Source: Lotus japonicus (Eukaryota > Streptophyta > Magnoliopsida > Fabales > Fabaceae). From it: a DNA stretch of 64,000 bases. The stretch lies in contig NC_080043.1 in assembly GCF_012489685.1 (NCBI RefSeq), positions 12,270,223 to 12,334,222 of the forward strand. The letters are read 5' to 3'. Below are positions 1-14,246 of this stretch, in pieces (the first letter of the stretch is position 1; each line of letters starts with the position of its first letter). Both the position numbers and the translations under genes were made by a program. The notes beneath the pieces are model-generated. The model searched no databases and was not told where the DNA came from. It worked only from the letters and a program-made list of their open reading frames with translations.

Positions 1-1481
1 GCTAAGACAGTAGGTAGAGAATCATAATGTAATTACACCATTGAGTGTTGTTAGGCTACCGAAGTCATGACTCATGAGGACTAGGCTCCAAAAGTTAATT
101 TAGATTTCTTTATTTTTTGCTCCTTTCTAATTGTATATTGGCCTAAGATTATGATTCACCTTTGTAGTTTAGCTTTAGCACGCATTTTCTAACAATGGAA
201 TTCACTATGTTAAAATGTTATATTTTCTTGCGTCTATAAACATCTCTTTAAAAAAGGGAATGTTATTTGAGAAGTATCTTTCTAGGGATTTTACTTAAAT
301 ATGTTTAAATTGGCATTGAAGATGTTCCTTTGCTAATGGAAATAGCAAAGGAACACTGAGGATGAAAAAGTTATAATGAATTGTAAGAGAACAACAATGG
401 AATGATACTTGGGGAGCGGTTGATAATTCGGCCAGTTGCTGAATTTAGGAGAGAGAGATAGCATTGGCTTTTGCTCTAAGGGTGACGCATTGAACTTTAT
501 GTGATAGTGACTAGGTCTCATCCGGTTAATGTTAGAAACATTCTTTTTGTGCCTTTTAAAATTCTAAATTAAAACTATAAAAAATTAACCCACTATACTA
601 ATTATTATGACAATAATAGTTCTTAAGTTTATTCTTAATGTAAATGTTTCACTTGAAAAAAAATTAAAAATATGAAAACTTACTCAGTGTCTTTTTTTCT
701 CAATCGGAAAACTATATTTAATGTCTTTTATTAGCTCATATATATTAATCTCATATTAATTTGTTTGATAAAAAATCAAATTAAATAATGGAAGTGCAAA
801 AGTTTTAAAGAGCAATTTATATACACACCACATGTAAGGTAAATAGTTGTAGAAGAAAGGGTTAGTGCAAAGTTGTTTTTGGCATTGATATAAAATTTAA
901 TGGTAAAACCTGTAACGTTAATTTTAAAGATTAATATTAATATATTCAATAATTGTAACTAATAAATCATGCCTTATGAAATTCTCAAACTGATATGAAT
1001 TAAAAACTATTATTATGTAACCAATAATTTTTTAATAAAACACTACAAAACATTTTGAAATTGTTATAAACTATAATGATAAATTAGCATGAGGAAATTG
1101 ATAAATTAGATCTATGAAGTATTAACTTAAATTTGTAAAACAGTAAAATAAATGTCAATCATATACCCACTTAATAAACAATTATGTGCACACTTCAATT
1201 GAGGTGGTTACAAAACATCTTTTATGTTTTAAAAAGAAATTGAGTAGTTACAAACATAAGTTAGACTTTATCTCAACTTAAATTTCAAAAATGCAAAATA
1301 ATTTTCAATCATGTCCCCACTTTGATCGAGGTGGTTACTGCGGGGTTTTATTCATTGACATTGTGAGGATGAATATGAATGTGATATTGTTTTTATCATC
1401 AATTTGCTAATTATTGGAAGGAAGGGGAAAAGACCACAGAAGAATAAAGAGAAAATATTGAGAGTGATTTCTCATTAGCGG
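1..1481. other. AT-rich intergenic DNA, no gene seen
   Basis: Both strands are dense in stop codons and no splice-linked coding pattern is visible. The short open frames lack family motifs and codon bias. The stretch contains only homopolymeric A/T runs and loosely repeated AT-rich text. Confidence 0.7.
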
Positions 1482-1790
1482 TGGGTTGGGTAAATTGTTA
1501 ATCTAATCGGCCTATTAAGCTTCTAGCTGAGCTAAGGATGATTGATCTGTTTTTAAGAGAGGTTTCGTGCTTAGGTGTCTCTCATATTTTTAGAGAAGCT
1601 AATGATCTAACTGAGCTGATCACTTAGAAAAGGAGGGGTGTGGTAGGACTTACCCTTTGTGGAGTCTCTTACCTTAGCTTGGTAGCTCTTAGCATAAAGA
1701 GTGTTTGTATTTCCTACTTGAGAAGGACGGTCTCACGCTTTTTCATTAATAAATTATTTCGTTTCCAAAAAAGAATTAAGAGAAAACAGA
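1482..1790 (+). mobile_element. Degenerate LINE 3' end (RNase H tail and poly-A)
   Basis: In one frame around 1560-1625 the translation reads VSHIFREAND, matching the HVxREAN..AD signature near the end of plant non-LTR retrotransposon RNase H domains. It is interrupted by stops and frameshifts. The copy ends in TTTTTCATTAATAAATTATT followed by an A-rich tail (about 1766-1790), as plant LINE 3' ends do. No target-site duplication was located, and the 5' part is absent. It is an old, non-functional fragment. Confidence 0.55.
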
Positions 1791-2417
1791 CAATATCATC
1801 GTGAAATTATGAAGCTTATATTAAATGCAACTAAATATTGCTAATGGTTGAAATTTGAATTAAGAATGAAACAGTAAGATTAAAATTGAAAGCCAGTTAG
1901 TAAATACTAATTTGCATATTCAACTTTTGTTTGGGTAGCTGAAATAATGATTAAGATTCTAAAATATTTTATATGAATACAATTAAATAATGATTTAGAT
2001 TATAAAAGATTTTGAGTTCAAAAAAAGATTATAAAATATTCCATTAATAATGATTTTATATGAAAACATTAAATATAAAAAAAAAGAGATTCAAAAACAT
2101 GACTGCAACAAACACGCTGCCATTTCAATAAAAAAAACACGTTGCCCATTTTTAAAATTTCAAAATTGGATTTAAAGCATTTAATTAGTAATCAGTTTCA
2201 AAAAAAAATTAGTAACCCCATTATTTTCAACTGATTGAGAATTTAAAGGAAGACCTATTAATTGCATTAAAAATTAGTAACCGCATTATTTTCAACTGAT
2301 TGAGATTTAACAAAAAAAAAAAAACATACACAAAACTCAAAAATTAATATCCCTCGTGCATCGCACGGGTAAAAAGTACTAGTATAATATAAAGAAAAAA
2401 AAGATAAGTTAATTCCT

Positions 2418-5982
<3,565 letters not shown>

Positions 5983-6549
5983 TGATACAGGCTATGAAGT
6001 TCAAAATTGCTTTGGTTATAGTTGGTATTGAATTACTTGATGATACAAGCATAGGCAGGTTTTCAGTGTACAGAAGGGACACATGACTGACTGCAATTTT
6101 TATTTGTCTTCAAGTTGTTGAAACGTAGAGCTCACTCCAAATTTTCTTTGTTTTGTTTAGTCAATGTTGAAAATAATGTTTCTATTGTTATGCTGATGCT
6201 AAGCTACAATGTTAGAACCAGAAAACCAGCAGTGATTGCTTAAGGAAATTAGTTATAAATCATGTGTTGAAGCGATTGATGTCACCTAATACTTTGGATA
6301 TGTATGGTGTAAGAACAGATAACATATATAGTATTTTCCCAAATTTTTCACATACGACCCAGGCCGCGTAAGTGTTGAATAGACTTTCTATTGTGTTTTG
6401 ATGTGAAGGGATTCATTTTCTATTTTTAAAATTAGACTGCCAATTAGGATTGGCACAAATGGTTTTAAAGTTATACAAAACATGTTGCACGGGTATATCT
6501 CCCTTACAAGATTTCACTTTCGAGGATTAAGTTGCTTAAGGCTTAAGCC
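5983..6549. other. Upstream region of kinase copy A
   Basis: This is the presumed promoter and 5' leader of the minus-strand kinase gene. It is AT-rich with no further coding pattern. A precise TATA box or transcription start could not be assigned. Confidence 0.4.
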
Positions 6550-7236
6550 TGTTGCAGACTTTTCATCGCATAGCTTGGCCTCGACAAGCACGTGGCTAGA
6601 GTTGAGGGGACTGTAATGGACCGGTTCCCATCACAAGCTTGATCTCGATAAGCTCGAATCCCGAGCCAAGGAACCACCGACACCGGAGTTTCACTCGGCC
6701 GAGATGCACCCTCACTCACCCGATAGTCCACACCCAGACACAAGCACTACCAAGTCGGTCGGTCATATCACGACACGGGACCTTCTGGTTCAAGATTGTC
6801 AATTTCCTTTTGACGTTACAAAAGCGACCTCTCGTAACCACCCTCGACAAAGTAAGCCTGCAGTGCGGCGATTGACTCGCATCGCGCGCTTAGTACGCCA
6901 GGCCTGCCACCTTACCCTCCACCGTAGGATCACCACCTCAGGGCAGAGGATCCAACTCTCTACAAGCAAGCAACTAGTGCCACCCCACAACCACTATAAA
7001 TACCAACCCCCATCCAACATCAAAGGGATGTTCTTTTTTTTTATACTAATATTCTCATTTTACATTCGTGTTACCATCATTCTTCCCTTGTTGACTTAGG
7101 CATCGGAGTCCGTGCAGGTACCTCTGGTGCTCCTCCACCATCAAGCTGCTTCAGTCTCGTCCGCAACTCAGCTCAGTGTTTCCCTTGCTCGTGAAGGAAC
7201 TTGAGCCGACTTGCTCCCCCTTTCACCGTCGGTTCA
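6550..7236 (+). mobile_element. Solo LTR with 5-bp target-site duplication
   Basis: A 687-bp block starts TGTTGCAGAC and ends CGTCGGTTCA. It is flanked on both sides by AAGCC (6545-6549 and 7237-7241), the 5-bp duplication expected of LTR-element integration. It is GC-richer than its surroundings and contains a TATA box (ACTATAAATACC near 6992). Near its 3' end it has GACTTAGGCATCGGAGT followed by GCAGGTACC, text typical of Ty3-type plant LTRs. No internal retroelement sequence adjoins it, so it is read as a solo LTR left by LTR-LTR recombination. Open frames in it are not genes. Confidence 0.65.
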
Positions 7237-7840
7237 AAGCCTATTCAATAATTCTCACCGGACTGGAGTTGCCATCTCATTTTTAATTTTACCATTTTTA
7301 ACCAGAGACTTAATTACACTTTTGGTCATTCATCTGTTGTGTAATTGTGTTTGTGCATTTTGGTCTCTCATGTTTAAAACGAGTTATTTTACTATTGTGA
7401 AAAATAGATTCTTCCATTAATCTCCCGTAAAAAATTAAAGTATATTGAGGCACAAAACGATGTGTAAGTGGAGCATATAGGTCAAATACTAAGTATAAAT
7501 ATGTTAAACTTGGATCATATTCAATTTAATCTCAGATTCTACATATTTACACCAATAACATTCCATCCATTTACTTTTTCAGTCTTACCAATTGAACATG
7601 AAATAAGTGAACAATCATAATCTTCCATTTTTATAGAACTACTTAATTTCTCAACACTTTTGCTTGATTGGGCCAAGGAGGTTTCAAATGTTACTCGTGT
7701 AAATAATAGATATATTTCTCCTTCAAAATCTAAACTATTATAAATATAAAATACAATTTAAAATGGAGTTTTGATTTATACACACATTCACTTCTTTTCT
7801 ACTTTTATTTTTTATCTATATCTTTAAAATGGTGAATTGC
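7237..7840. other. Intergenic, 3' side of the UGT gene
   Basis: AT-rich DNA between the solo LTR and the glycosyltransferase stop codon. The last 100-200 bases are presumably the UGT 3' untranslated region. No other feature was seen. Confidence 0.4.
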
Positions 7841-9205
7841 TCATTCATTCTTAAGTTCATTGAGCTCCTTCACAAACTCATCCAACTGGTTATAAGAACT
7901 CCCACCTTTCTTAATCGCACCCCCGACAACCTCTCTCAACTCTTCAGCCCGCACCCTCACCTCTGTCCTCCCCAACGCCCCCACAATCCTCTTAGCAAAC
8001 TCCTCCGCATCTGGAACCTCCTCTGTCCCCTCCGCCGCTCGAACTGCCACACCCATCTCATCCACCAGCAGCTTCTCGTTCGTGAACTGGTCCGCACCCA
8101 TCGGCCACGTTAGCATCACCACCCCACTCGCCAGCCCCTCCAGCACCGAGTTCCACCCGCAGTGAGTCAAGAACACGCCCACTGCGCGGTGACCCAACAC
8201 CACCACCTGCGGGGCCCACCCCTCAATCACCATCCCACGTTCCCGCACCCGATCCACAAACCCACATGGCACTGTACCCTGCTCCCTCACTGATAATATA
8301 AAGTGGACCCCACTCAGCTCCAGCGCGCGTGTTAAAACCTCCATCTGTGTCGTCGTGAGGAAAGTCCTACTCCCAAAGCAAACATATACAACTGAACCGT
8401 TCGCGCGCGAGTCCAGCCATCCCCTAAGATCACCGCACGAGACCGTACTGGACCCACCTCGGGCTTGGGCATCTGATTCGGTCGAACCGGAAGCTAAAAG
8501 AAGTGGGCCCACAGCCCAAATTCTTTCGTGGCCGAATTCTTTCTTCACGTGATCAATGTAACCTTGTTCCAACTCGACAAACGAGTTGAAAACGACACCC
8601 CAAGCTTCACGATTCAGGTTCATGTTCTCCTTATGTGATTCCCACTCCGGTTCACCTCTCTTGTCTCTGAACAAGGTAGATATCTGCCACCATGGTTGAG
8701 CTGGAGAGTTCGGGAGATTGGGGAACGAAACGACGTAGTTTTGCTCTTCCGCGTTGTCGTTTTGAGGCAGGTCGCGCCAGAGATAGAGCGAGATGCAGAG
8801 CGAGTAGGCGCCGGAGGGGGAGAAGATGAGGCGGGGGATGTGGAGGTCAGCCGCGAGGTGGTGGGTCCAGGCGAGGAAGAAGTCGGAGATGATGGCGGTT
8901 GGTGGTGGTGAAATGGTGTTGGCCCAGTTGAGGATGATGGGGTAGTGGTGTTGGCGCATGAAGATGGTGATGTTGAAGAGGCGTTTTTGGTTCGGGTTAG
9001 GGAAGTGAGGTTCGGGGAGGAGGAGGGTTTGGAGGAGGGGGGAGTGGTTGGTTGGGAGTAAGGTTTGGTTGGATGGGGTGAGCAAAACGGTGACGTTTAT
9101 GCTTCGAGAGATGAGGGTGTTGGTGAGGTCGATGAGGGGGATGAAGTGGCCGGAAGATGGGAAGGGGTAGGCTAGGAGGTGGGTTTGGGATGATGATTCA
9201 GGCAT
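7841..9205 (-). CDS. UDP-glycosyltransferase (UGT89-like), single exon
   Basis: Family 1 glycosyltransferase of 454 aa that transfers a sugar from a UDP-sugar to a small hydrophobic acceptor in the cytosol. The N-terminal catalytic His is H20 in PSSGHFIPL, and an Asp partner is present in the IISDFF segment near residue 108. The 44-residue plant PSPG box lies at about 329-372, from WAPQVVVLGH to PMGADQ. It is complete and ends in Gln, which in this family usually means a glucose donor. The N-terminal style (YPFPSSGH) is closest to the UGT89 group (flavonol/benzoate glucosyltransferases), but the acceptor cannot be named from sequence. The ATG at 9205 is the family-typical start. The downstream half is GC-rich compared with flanking DNA, as in many intronless plant UGTs. 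Confidence 0.93.
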   Translation of the reverse strand: MPESSSQTHLLAYPFPSSGHFIPLIDLTNTLISRSINVTVLLTPSNQTLLPTNHSPLLQTLLLPEPHFPNPNQKRLFNITIFMRQHHYPIILNWANTISPPPTAIISDFFLAWTHHLAADLHIPRLIFSPSGAYSLCISLYLWRDLPQNDNAEEQNYVVSFPNLPNSPAQPWWQISTLFRDKRGEPEWESHKENMNLNREAWGVVFNSFVELEQGYIDHVKKEFGHERIWAVGPLLLASGSTESDAQARGGSSTVSCGDLRGWLDSRANGSVVYVCFGSRTFLTTTQMEVLTRALELSGVHFILSVREQGTVPCGFVDRVRERGMVIEGWAPQVVVLGHRAVGVFLTHCGWNSVLEGLASGVVMLTWPMGADQFTNEKLLVDEMGVAVRAAEGTEEVPDAEEFAKRIVGALGRTEVRVRAEELREVVGGAIKKGGSSYNQLDEFVKELNELKNE

Positions 9206-9210
9206 GGCTG

Positions 9211-9405
9211 AATTTGGAAGCTTCTTTGAAATTGAAGGAAGAGTTAATACATGGTTGTAGAAGAAGAAGGAGTTCTAGTTATAAAGAGCAAAGTGTCAAA
9301 AGGGTTATAGATGAATATGAGTGTGTTAGAAATTGGAAGCTTCTTTGAATTTGAAGGAATTAATATATGGTTGTGGAAGTAGAAGAGTTGTAGTTATAAA
9401 GCAGA
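9211..9405. repeat. Imperfect tandem duplication of the UGT 5' region
   Basis: The segment beginning GGAAGCTTCTTTGAA at about 9215 recurs at about 9334, a period near 119-120 bp. Both copies run on through ATGGTTGTAGAAG or ATGGTTGTGGAAG and end in TAGTTATAAAG. On the gene's strand each copy therefore holds a TATA-like CTTTATAACTA, so the core promoter appears to be duplicated. Confidence 0.75.
9277..9286 (-). promoter_or_regulatory. Probable TATA box of the UGT gene (proximal copy)
   Basis: On the minus strand it reads CTTTATAACT, about 70-80 bp upstream of the UGT start codon. That is suitable for a short 5' leader. A second copy at 9393-9401 lies in the tandem duplication. Confidence 0.5.
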
Positions 9406-9688
9406 GGAAAGTTCAGAAAGAAAGAGAATAATTTCACAGAAGGTTGGTTGGGAAAAGGAGTAGTGAAGAAGTGAAGGAGTGTTTTGCTTTATCTTCAAGG
9501 TTTGACTAGGGGGTATTGCATTGGCGTCACAGGTGACGATATTTCTCATGGAGATAGAAAGATTTCAACTTTTTAAGCCGTTCACTGATTGTGATCTTTT
9601 TGGGTGCGGCTGATAGTGATCTATCCATTGCATATTGTAATGGAAAATGCCTACACACATCTGACCCTTTATTGAGATATTGAGAATG

Positions 9689-9691
<3 letters not shown>

Positions 9692-9734
<43 letters not shown>
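9692..9734. repeat. (AT)n microsatellite
   Basis: About 43 bases of nearly uninterrupted AT dinucleotide. It is probably length-polymorphic between accessions. Confidence 0.95.
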
Positions 9735-9737
<3 letters not shown>

Positions 9738-10557
9738 AGTGATGAGTAACAATAGAGGAATGAAAAGTCATCGATTCACGTAATTTATTTTTCTGATGTA
9801 CCAAAAAAGAAAAAATATATAAGAGATAAGAGAAAAAAAAAATATGTGAAAAAAAACATGTAAGAAATATAGGAGTGTAAACATACTAAATTAATCACGC
9901 AGGTTGGGGTGGCTTTGGTATTAGTGATGGAGATGAAGATGATAAGCTTATTTTTTTAAATTGATTTTATTCCAACGTGTGACGAGGACTAAATTGATGA
10001 ATTTCATGTTTTTAACTTTTCTTTTACACAGGTTTGTAATCTTATGTGTCACGTACTTAACATTTGTTCCTTCTAGGGATTAACGGAAAATGTGTCAAAG
10101 GACGAATTTGATCGACGGTTGCAACTTCGAGGGCTTATTGAGTCATCTATGGAGTTCATGGACGAAAATGACCGACTCCTGCAACTTCTGGGACCATTTA
10201 GATGATTCACTCCCCATAAATAGACTATTATTTTCAATTTTAATTAAATAGAGAATAACTGACCATACAAAAAAAAAAAGAGAAAGCATAATATCTACTA
10301 TAGTCTATAGAACCGAAAATTTTACAAATTCAAGTCATCCTAATATATTATTTGAAATAAATTTTTTTTATAGGCATATTATTTGAAATAATAATATAAA
10401 ACCATTTATGTGATCCTTACTCAATAGTGTAAGTTTTTGGGATAATTGGTTGTTTCACATAATATTTGAAGCACTTGTGGCATCCCTAATCTGCTGTTGA
10501 GTTCCTCAAAACTAGGAACTCTGTGATGTTTCTGATTTACTCACTGGAAGCAATAAT
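9735..10557. other. Intergenic, no gene seen
   Basis: AT-rich sequence with short stop-broken frames. Around 10085-10205 is a less AT-rich patch in which GACGAATTTGATCGACGGTTGCAAC-like text is repeated loosely (GACGAAAATGACCGACTC). It may be a decayed repeat, but no family can be named. Confidence 0.4.
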
Positions 10558-11770
10558 TGTAAGATCAAGTTTTGATCATGTAGTACAACTCTATGTTTTG
10601 ATAATTACATGTTAACTATTATGTATGAACAATTCTGGTACTCTAACGTTGTTTTCTGAGTGTATAAATGACAGGCTCTGACTCTGGTCTAATTACACAT
10701 TAATCAGAAGCACTATGCTGAAAGAGTAACCTACGCAACGCTTTCGCACTCACTATGTTCAATCTGAACAATAGAATAAGCTTCAGAAGATCTGAAGATA
10801 GTTAAGCTCTGATATGGATTCAGATCACTTGATGTTCTGAATGCCAGAAGCTCTGAAGGTCCAGAAGCTCTAAAGGTCCAGAGGCTCTGAAGGTCCAGAA
10901 GTTCTAAAGGTCCAGAAGCTGAGAAGTGAAGACTTTGAAGTCCAAGAGTAAGCTGGCTCTGAAGACCAAGTACTTCTCCTCTGAGTCCAGAAGCAGAAGT
11001 TACAAAGGTTAGAGGATCCAAGCTTCCCTCTGACTCTGATCACCAAGCTTCACAAGTTCCAACATGAAGCATCGCTCTGATAAGAAGTCATCTAGGTTAA
11101 AGGTCAAGTCGTTATCCAAGTACAAAAGCAATTGTACTATTCCTGACGACCTTACCTAACGTGTTCAGCCACAGCAGAACCTGGAAATCCCAGATCTGAC
11201 CTCCGACGGTAGCATTCCATGTAACGTCTAAACCCTAAACCTTGGAGTATATAAAGAGATTGAAGATGAAAGATGCCAAAAAATGAAACTTTGTTCAAGC
11301 TCAAGCAATATTCAAATATTCTCTTAGCAATCTTTCTTCAAACTGTTCTTATTGTGTTTACTTTAGCTTTCTGAGAACCAATTCTTTGTAAACCCAAACT
11401 CTCAAACAGTTGTTTGTTTTTCCTTAAGGAGACCAAGGTTGGTTAGATCCTTGAGAAGACTAAGAGAGTGAATCTTAGTGATAGCTAAGTCATAGTATTG
11501 TTAGTCACTTTGCAGGTTGCAAGTGCAGTTGTAACAAACTCTGATTAGTGGATTGCCTTCATTCTAAGAAGGAAGAAATCACCTTAACGGGTGGACTGGA
11601 TTAGATTGAGGGATTTATCAAGTGAACCAGGATAAAATCATTGTGTGCTTTCCTCAACTCTTATCTTAGCACATTTATCTTCTGTGTTTGAAGAGATTTG
11701 TTAAAATCCCAAGTGGGAAAAGTTTTAGTTTGAAAACGCTATTCAAACCCCCCTTTTCTATCGTTTTTTA
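10558..11770 (+). mobile_element. Copia (SIRE/Maximus-type) LTR remnant
   Basis: The block starts about TGTAAGATCAAG and includes a run of CTCTGAAGGTCCAGAAG-type repeats (10840-10920), a TATA box (GTATATAAAG near 11249) and GGTGGACTGGATTAG. Near the end is CCAGGATAAAATCATTGTG, then GAAAACGCTATTCAAACCCC just before the expected LTR end. This ordered text is characteristic of long LTRs of the SIRE/Maximus copia lineage in legumes. No PBS, gag or pol sequence adjoins it and no flanking duplication was found, so outer limits are approximate. The minus-strand frame at 10731-11021 is an artefact of the repeats. Confidence 0.55.
10841..10921. repeat. Short direct repeats (18-19 bp unit) inside the copia LTR
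   Basis: The unit AGAAGCTCTAAAGGTCC recurs about four times with small changes (CTCTGAAGG, CTCTAAAGG, TTCTAAAGG). This U3-type repetition is common in LTRs of this lineage. Confidence 0.7.
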
Positions 11771-12440
11771 TACATTTAGTAATTATCGCTTGCGAGCCTA
11801 GGCGCCGCAATGCGCCTCCACACTTCATCTTCTCTTTGTTTGTGGATCACACGCGTCGTCGCTTCCTCCGTGTGTAATGGCGCGTTCGACTTATGTTCTA
11901 GTCAGCCATAAACGGAAGTCTGGTCGCTAACAATCTTCGTCCTCTTCTCGCGTGAATCACATGCGTAGCCTCCTGCTATCCCTCTCTCTGTTTCGTCCTC
12001 ATTCAGCCTCTTCTTCCCATGTTCTCATTTTCACCGTGATAATGACCCTGCAAGCGTGTGGGCTCCTATTCCCATGAGCACCACCGCATACACAGGCCCA
12101 ACTGTCGTTCGAGAACCTTCTCCCAAGACTTTGGCGATGACGAGGTGATCTTCTTCTTTGTTCGTAGCAGCGCGACGCGAGGCCGCATCTTTTCTCTAAC
12201 AAATCATTACACACGAAGGTCTCACCCTAAAGGATTTCAACGAAGGATGAGCTCGCCTACTTCTCTCTCACTCACAACAACACTATTTCTCACAATGGTC
12301 TCTCTTCTTTTTTCTCCTTTTCTCGATGACAAAGACAATGGTGCCACGCTCTCATGAGTGTGTTTATGTTTTTTTTTTTCGATCTAAATGGTATATTTGT
12401 AAAAACCTTAAAGCTTAATAAGTTTATGCTTGAGGGAGTT
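11771..12440. other. GC-richer stretch, no recognisable gene
   Basis: 11790-12360 is noticeably GC-richer than its surroundings (CGCGTCGTCGC, GCGACGCGAGGC) and has overlapping open frames on both strands of 70-99 codons. None shows a family motif. It ends at a purine-rich tract (TTGAGGGAGT, 12430-12440) adjoining the next LTR, so it may be internal sequence of that element, but no retroviral domain is readable. Confidence 0.35.
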
Positions 12441-12660
12441 TGTTAGATTGTGAAAAAGATATCTTACATTATCTTTATCATATTTCAGATTATCTTATCA
12501 AATCTTAAATGTATTTTAGGTAATTCCCCTTATAAGATCTACCCATTACTATAAATATGAGTAAGTATTTTATTTTTAAAATAAATCAATCATTCACAAT
12601 GTAACCTCTGGCGCACTTTCGTTTCCTCTACTGTTTTCTCTACCTCCTATTTTATTTACA
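12441..12660 (+). mobile_element. Short copia-type LTR with PPT upstream and PBS-like site downstream
   Basis: The 220-bp block begins TGTTAGATTGTG and ends ATTTACA, with the TATA-like ACTATAAATATGAG near 12548. The sequence just before it, CTTGAGGGAGT, looks like a polypurine tract, normally found before a 3' LTR. The sequence just after it, TAGTATCATCGCC, resembles the initiator-tRNA primer site TGGTATCAGAGCC (10 of 13 bases), normally found after a 5' LTR. No 5-bp flanking duplication was found. Confidence 0.5.
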
Positions 12661-13396
12661 TAGTATCATCGCCTCTATGATTAAGTGGTCTAAAGTTCGA
12701 TCATTGTCGTCCTCAATTCTTCTAATACAAAGTTAAATTTCGATATATGATAGGTGGATCTGTGCATTACCCTCGCTTCAGCCCAAACGGATTCTTGCGT
12801 CAGAAATGTATTAGAAATAATAATATAAAACGATTTTATTGCATTTATCCAATAGAAACTTTTGAAAAAAATAGTTATTAACACTATCTTTATGGCGTTA
12901 CATAAAAGAGGACTATATCCAGCTGTAACATGGACAACCCGTTCTCCTCTTGTCCTTGTTTCAACTTCACACTCAAACGAATATAAGCTAATGAGTCCGG
13001 CACTATCAGGAGCATGACATCCACACATCATATGTCGTGCATTTGTTAACCGGCAAATGAAACTGATCTGATCCTCCTTCTATCCTAAAATTATTGTCAC
13101 AATAAAACAACAATTTTTATGAAATGGATGGAGTAGACTTCGTCAATTAATCTGACCTCAAAGTCTAACCGAGCGTATTTATTGATATAAACAAAAAATT
13201 TGGAGTACAAACCCACGTCATGCATGTTAATTAAAACGCTAGCAATGGGCATAATAATTTATTTCAACTGAGAAATATACATGGAGGATCGAATTCTCAA
13301 ATGCTATTTTTCCCCCTCTCTTCTCACTAGTCAAACATGTACGTTTCAATTTCCAAAAGTGACCAAAGAAACACAACAAAACAAAGCACAACAACA
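12661..13396. other. Intergenic and 3' flank of the EF-hand gene
   Basis: No gene was recognised. The minus-strand frame at 12690-13031 (113 codons) has no recognisable domain. The part next to 13396 is presumably the EF-hand gene's 3' untranslated region. Confidence 0.35.
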
Positions 13397-13759
13397 TCAA
13401 CAACCATCATCTCTAAGTTCTTGCTGAAGGGCTTCCTCCAACCACAACTGAGACCCCTCCATGAGTTCAGGGCTCAATCTAAACATCAACACGCAGAACT
13501 CCAGCTGACTAAGCGCGCCATCGCCGTCAAAATCACCTTGCCGGAGCATCGAGCGAAGATCCTCATCGCTGAAACCTTGCAGGCCTAACAAGGCAGAATT
13601 CTGCTTGAGGCTGTCGAAAGTGATGACACCTTTGTCTGAGTCCTTCAAGAGGTTGAACCCATTGCAGAGCTCGTCTATGAGGCCGTCACCGCCTAGCTTG
13701 TTCGCCATGAATGGAAGGGAGTCATGGAAATGATGGGGTTGTGGGTTTTGTGATGCCAT
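13397..13759 (-). CDS. Single-EF-hand calcium-binding protein (KIC/PBP1-like)
   Basis: Intronless gene for a 120-aa acidic protein. Near residues 75-86 there is one canonical EF-hand loop, DFDGDGALSQLE, with Asp at positions 1, 3 and 5 and Glu at 12. An earlier segment, DSDKGVITFDSL, resembles a loop but lacks the Glu at position 12, so probably only one site binds calcium. Length, single loop and the C-terminal LWLEEALQQEL helix match the plant KIC/PBP1/KRP group. Members of that group act as small Ca2+ sensors; KIC binds a kinesin-like calmodulin-binding protein and PBP1 binds PINOID kinase. Which member this is cannot be settled here. The start ATG at 13759 follows a purine-rich leader, with a TATA box about 65 bp upstream. 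Confidence 0.9.
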   Translation of the reverse strand: MASQNPQPHHFHDSLPFMANKLGGDGLIDELCNGFNLLKDSDKGVITFDSLKQNSALLGLQGFSDEDLRSMLRQGDFDGDGALSQLEFCVLMFRLSPELMEGSQLWLEEALQQELRDDGC

Positions 13760-13824
13760 TATGGATGAAGAAGAAAGAGAGAGATGGATGAGAATGGGTG
13801 AAGAAGAAGAAGAAGGGAATGTGG

Positions 13825-13832
13825 TATATATA
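13825..13832 (-). promoter_or_regulatory. TATA box of the EF-hand gene
   Basis: TATATATA lies 66 bp upstream of the start codon on the gene's strand. This implies a leader of about 35 nt made mostly of CTT/TTC triplets. Confidence 0.6.
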
Positions 13833-14246
13833 GAAAGTGCATTAATTGGGTGATTTTTTCCAAGAAGGAGAGGGGTGGTTGCAAGAGGACAACAAAGGTA
13901 GCTAGAGATGAGGAAGAGGTTGAGTTATGCTGTGTTGGATTGGACTTGGTGTTACTTGCCTGGTGCTTTCGTAGAAGGTCTCATGAGGGTTGAGCCGTCC
14001 ACGAGGAGATGTGGAAAGACTTTGGTTATCTTTTAGCAAATTTTTGTCCTGGCTGGTATGTCTTTCTATCCTTTTTCTAACTAAAGTCTGTCGACAAATA
14101 CTTCTTTTTAATACAAAAAGTCTTTGTGTTTTTACTAGGTAGTTACCCGTGCGATACACTGTTGCTGTTTTGTTTTTTTAAAAAATATATATTGTATCCT
14201 ATTATAAAATATATTACAATATTAAATACATTTTATTTACATGTTT
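13833..14246. other. Upstream region of the EF-hand gene
   Basis: Presumed promoter of the minus-strand EF-hand gene. Short open frames here have no recognisable motif. Confidence 0.35.

Noticed and set aside
6639..7099. Overlapping open frames of 78-131 codons
   Set aside because: They fall entirely inside the solo LTR and shift frame without any recognisable motif.
7829..8911. Plus-strand frames opposite the UGT gene
   Set aside because: Shadows of a GC-rich coding region on the other strand.
10731..11021. 96-codon minus-strand frame with repeated SGPSEL-like text
   Set aside because: Produced by the short direct repeats of the copia LTR, not a protein gene.
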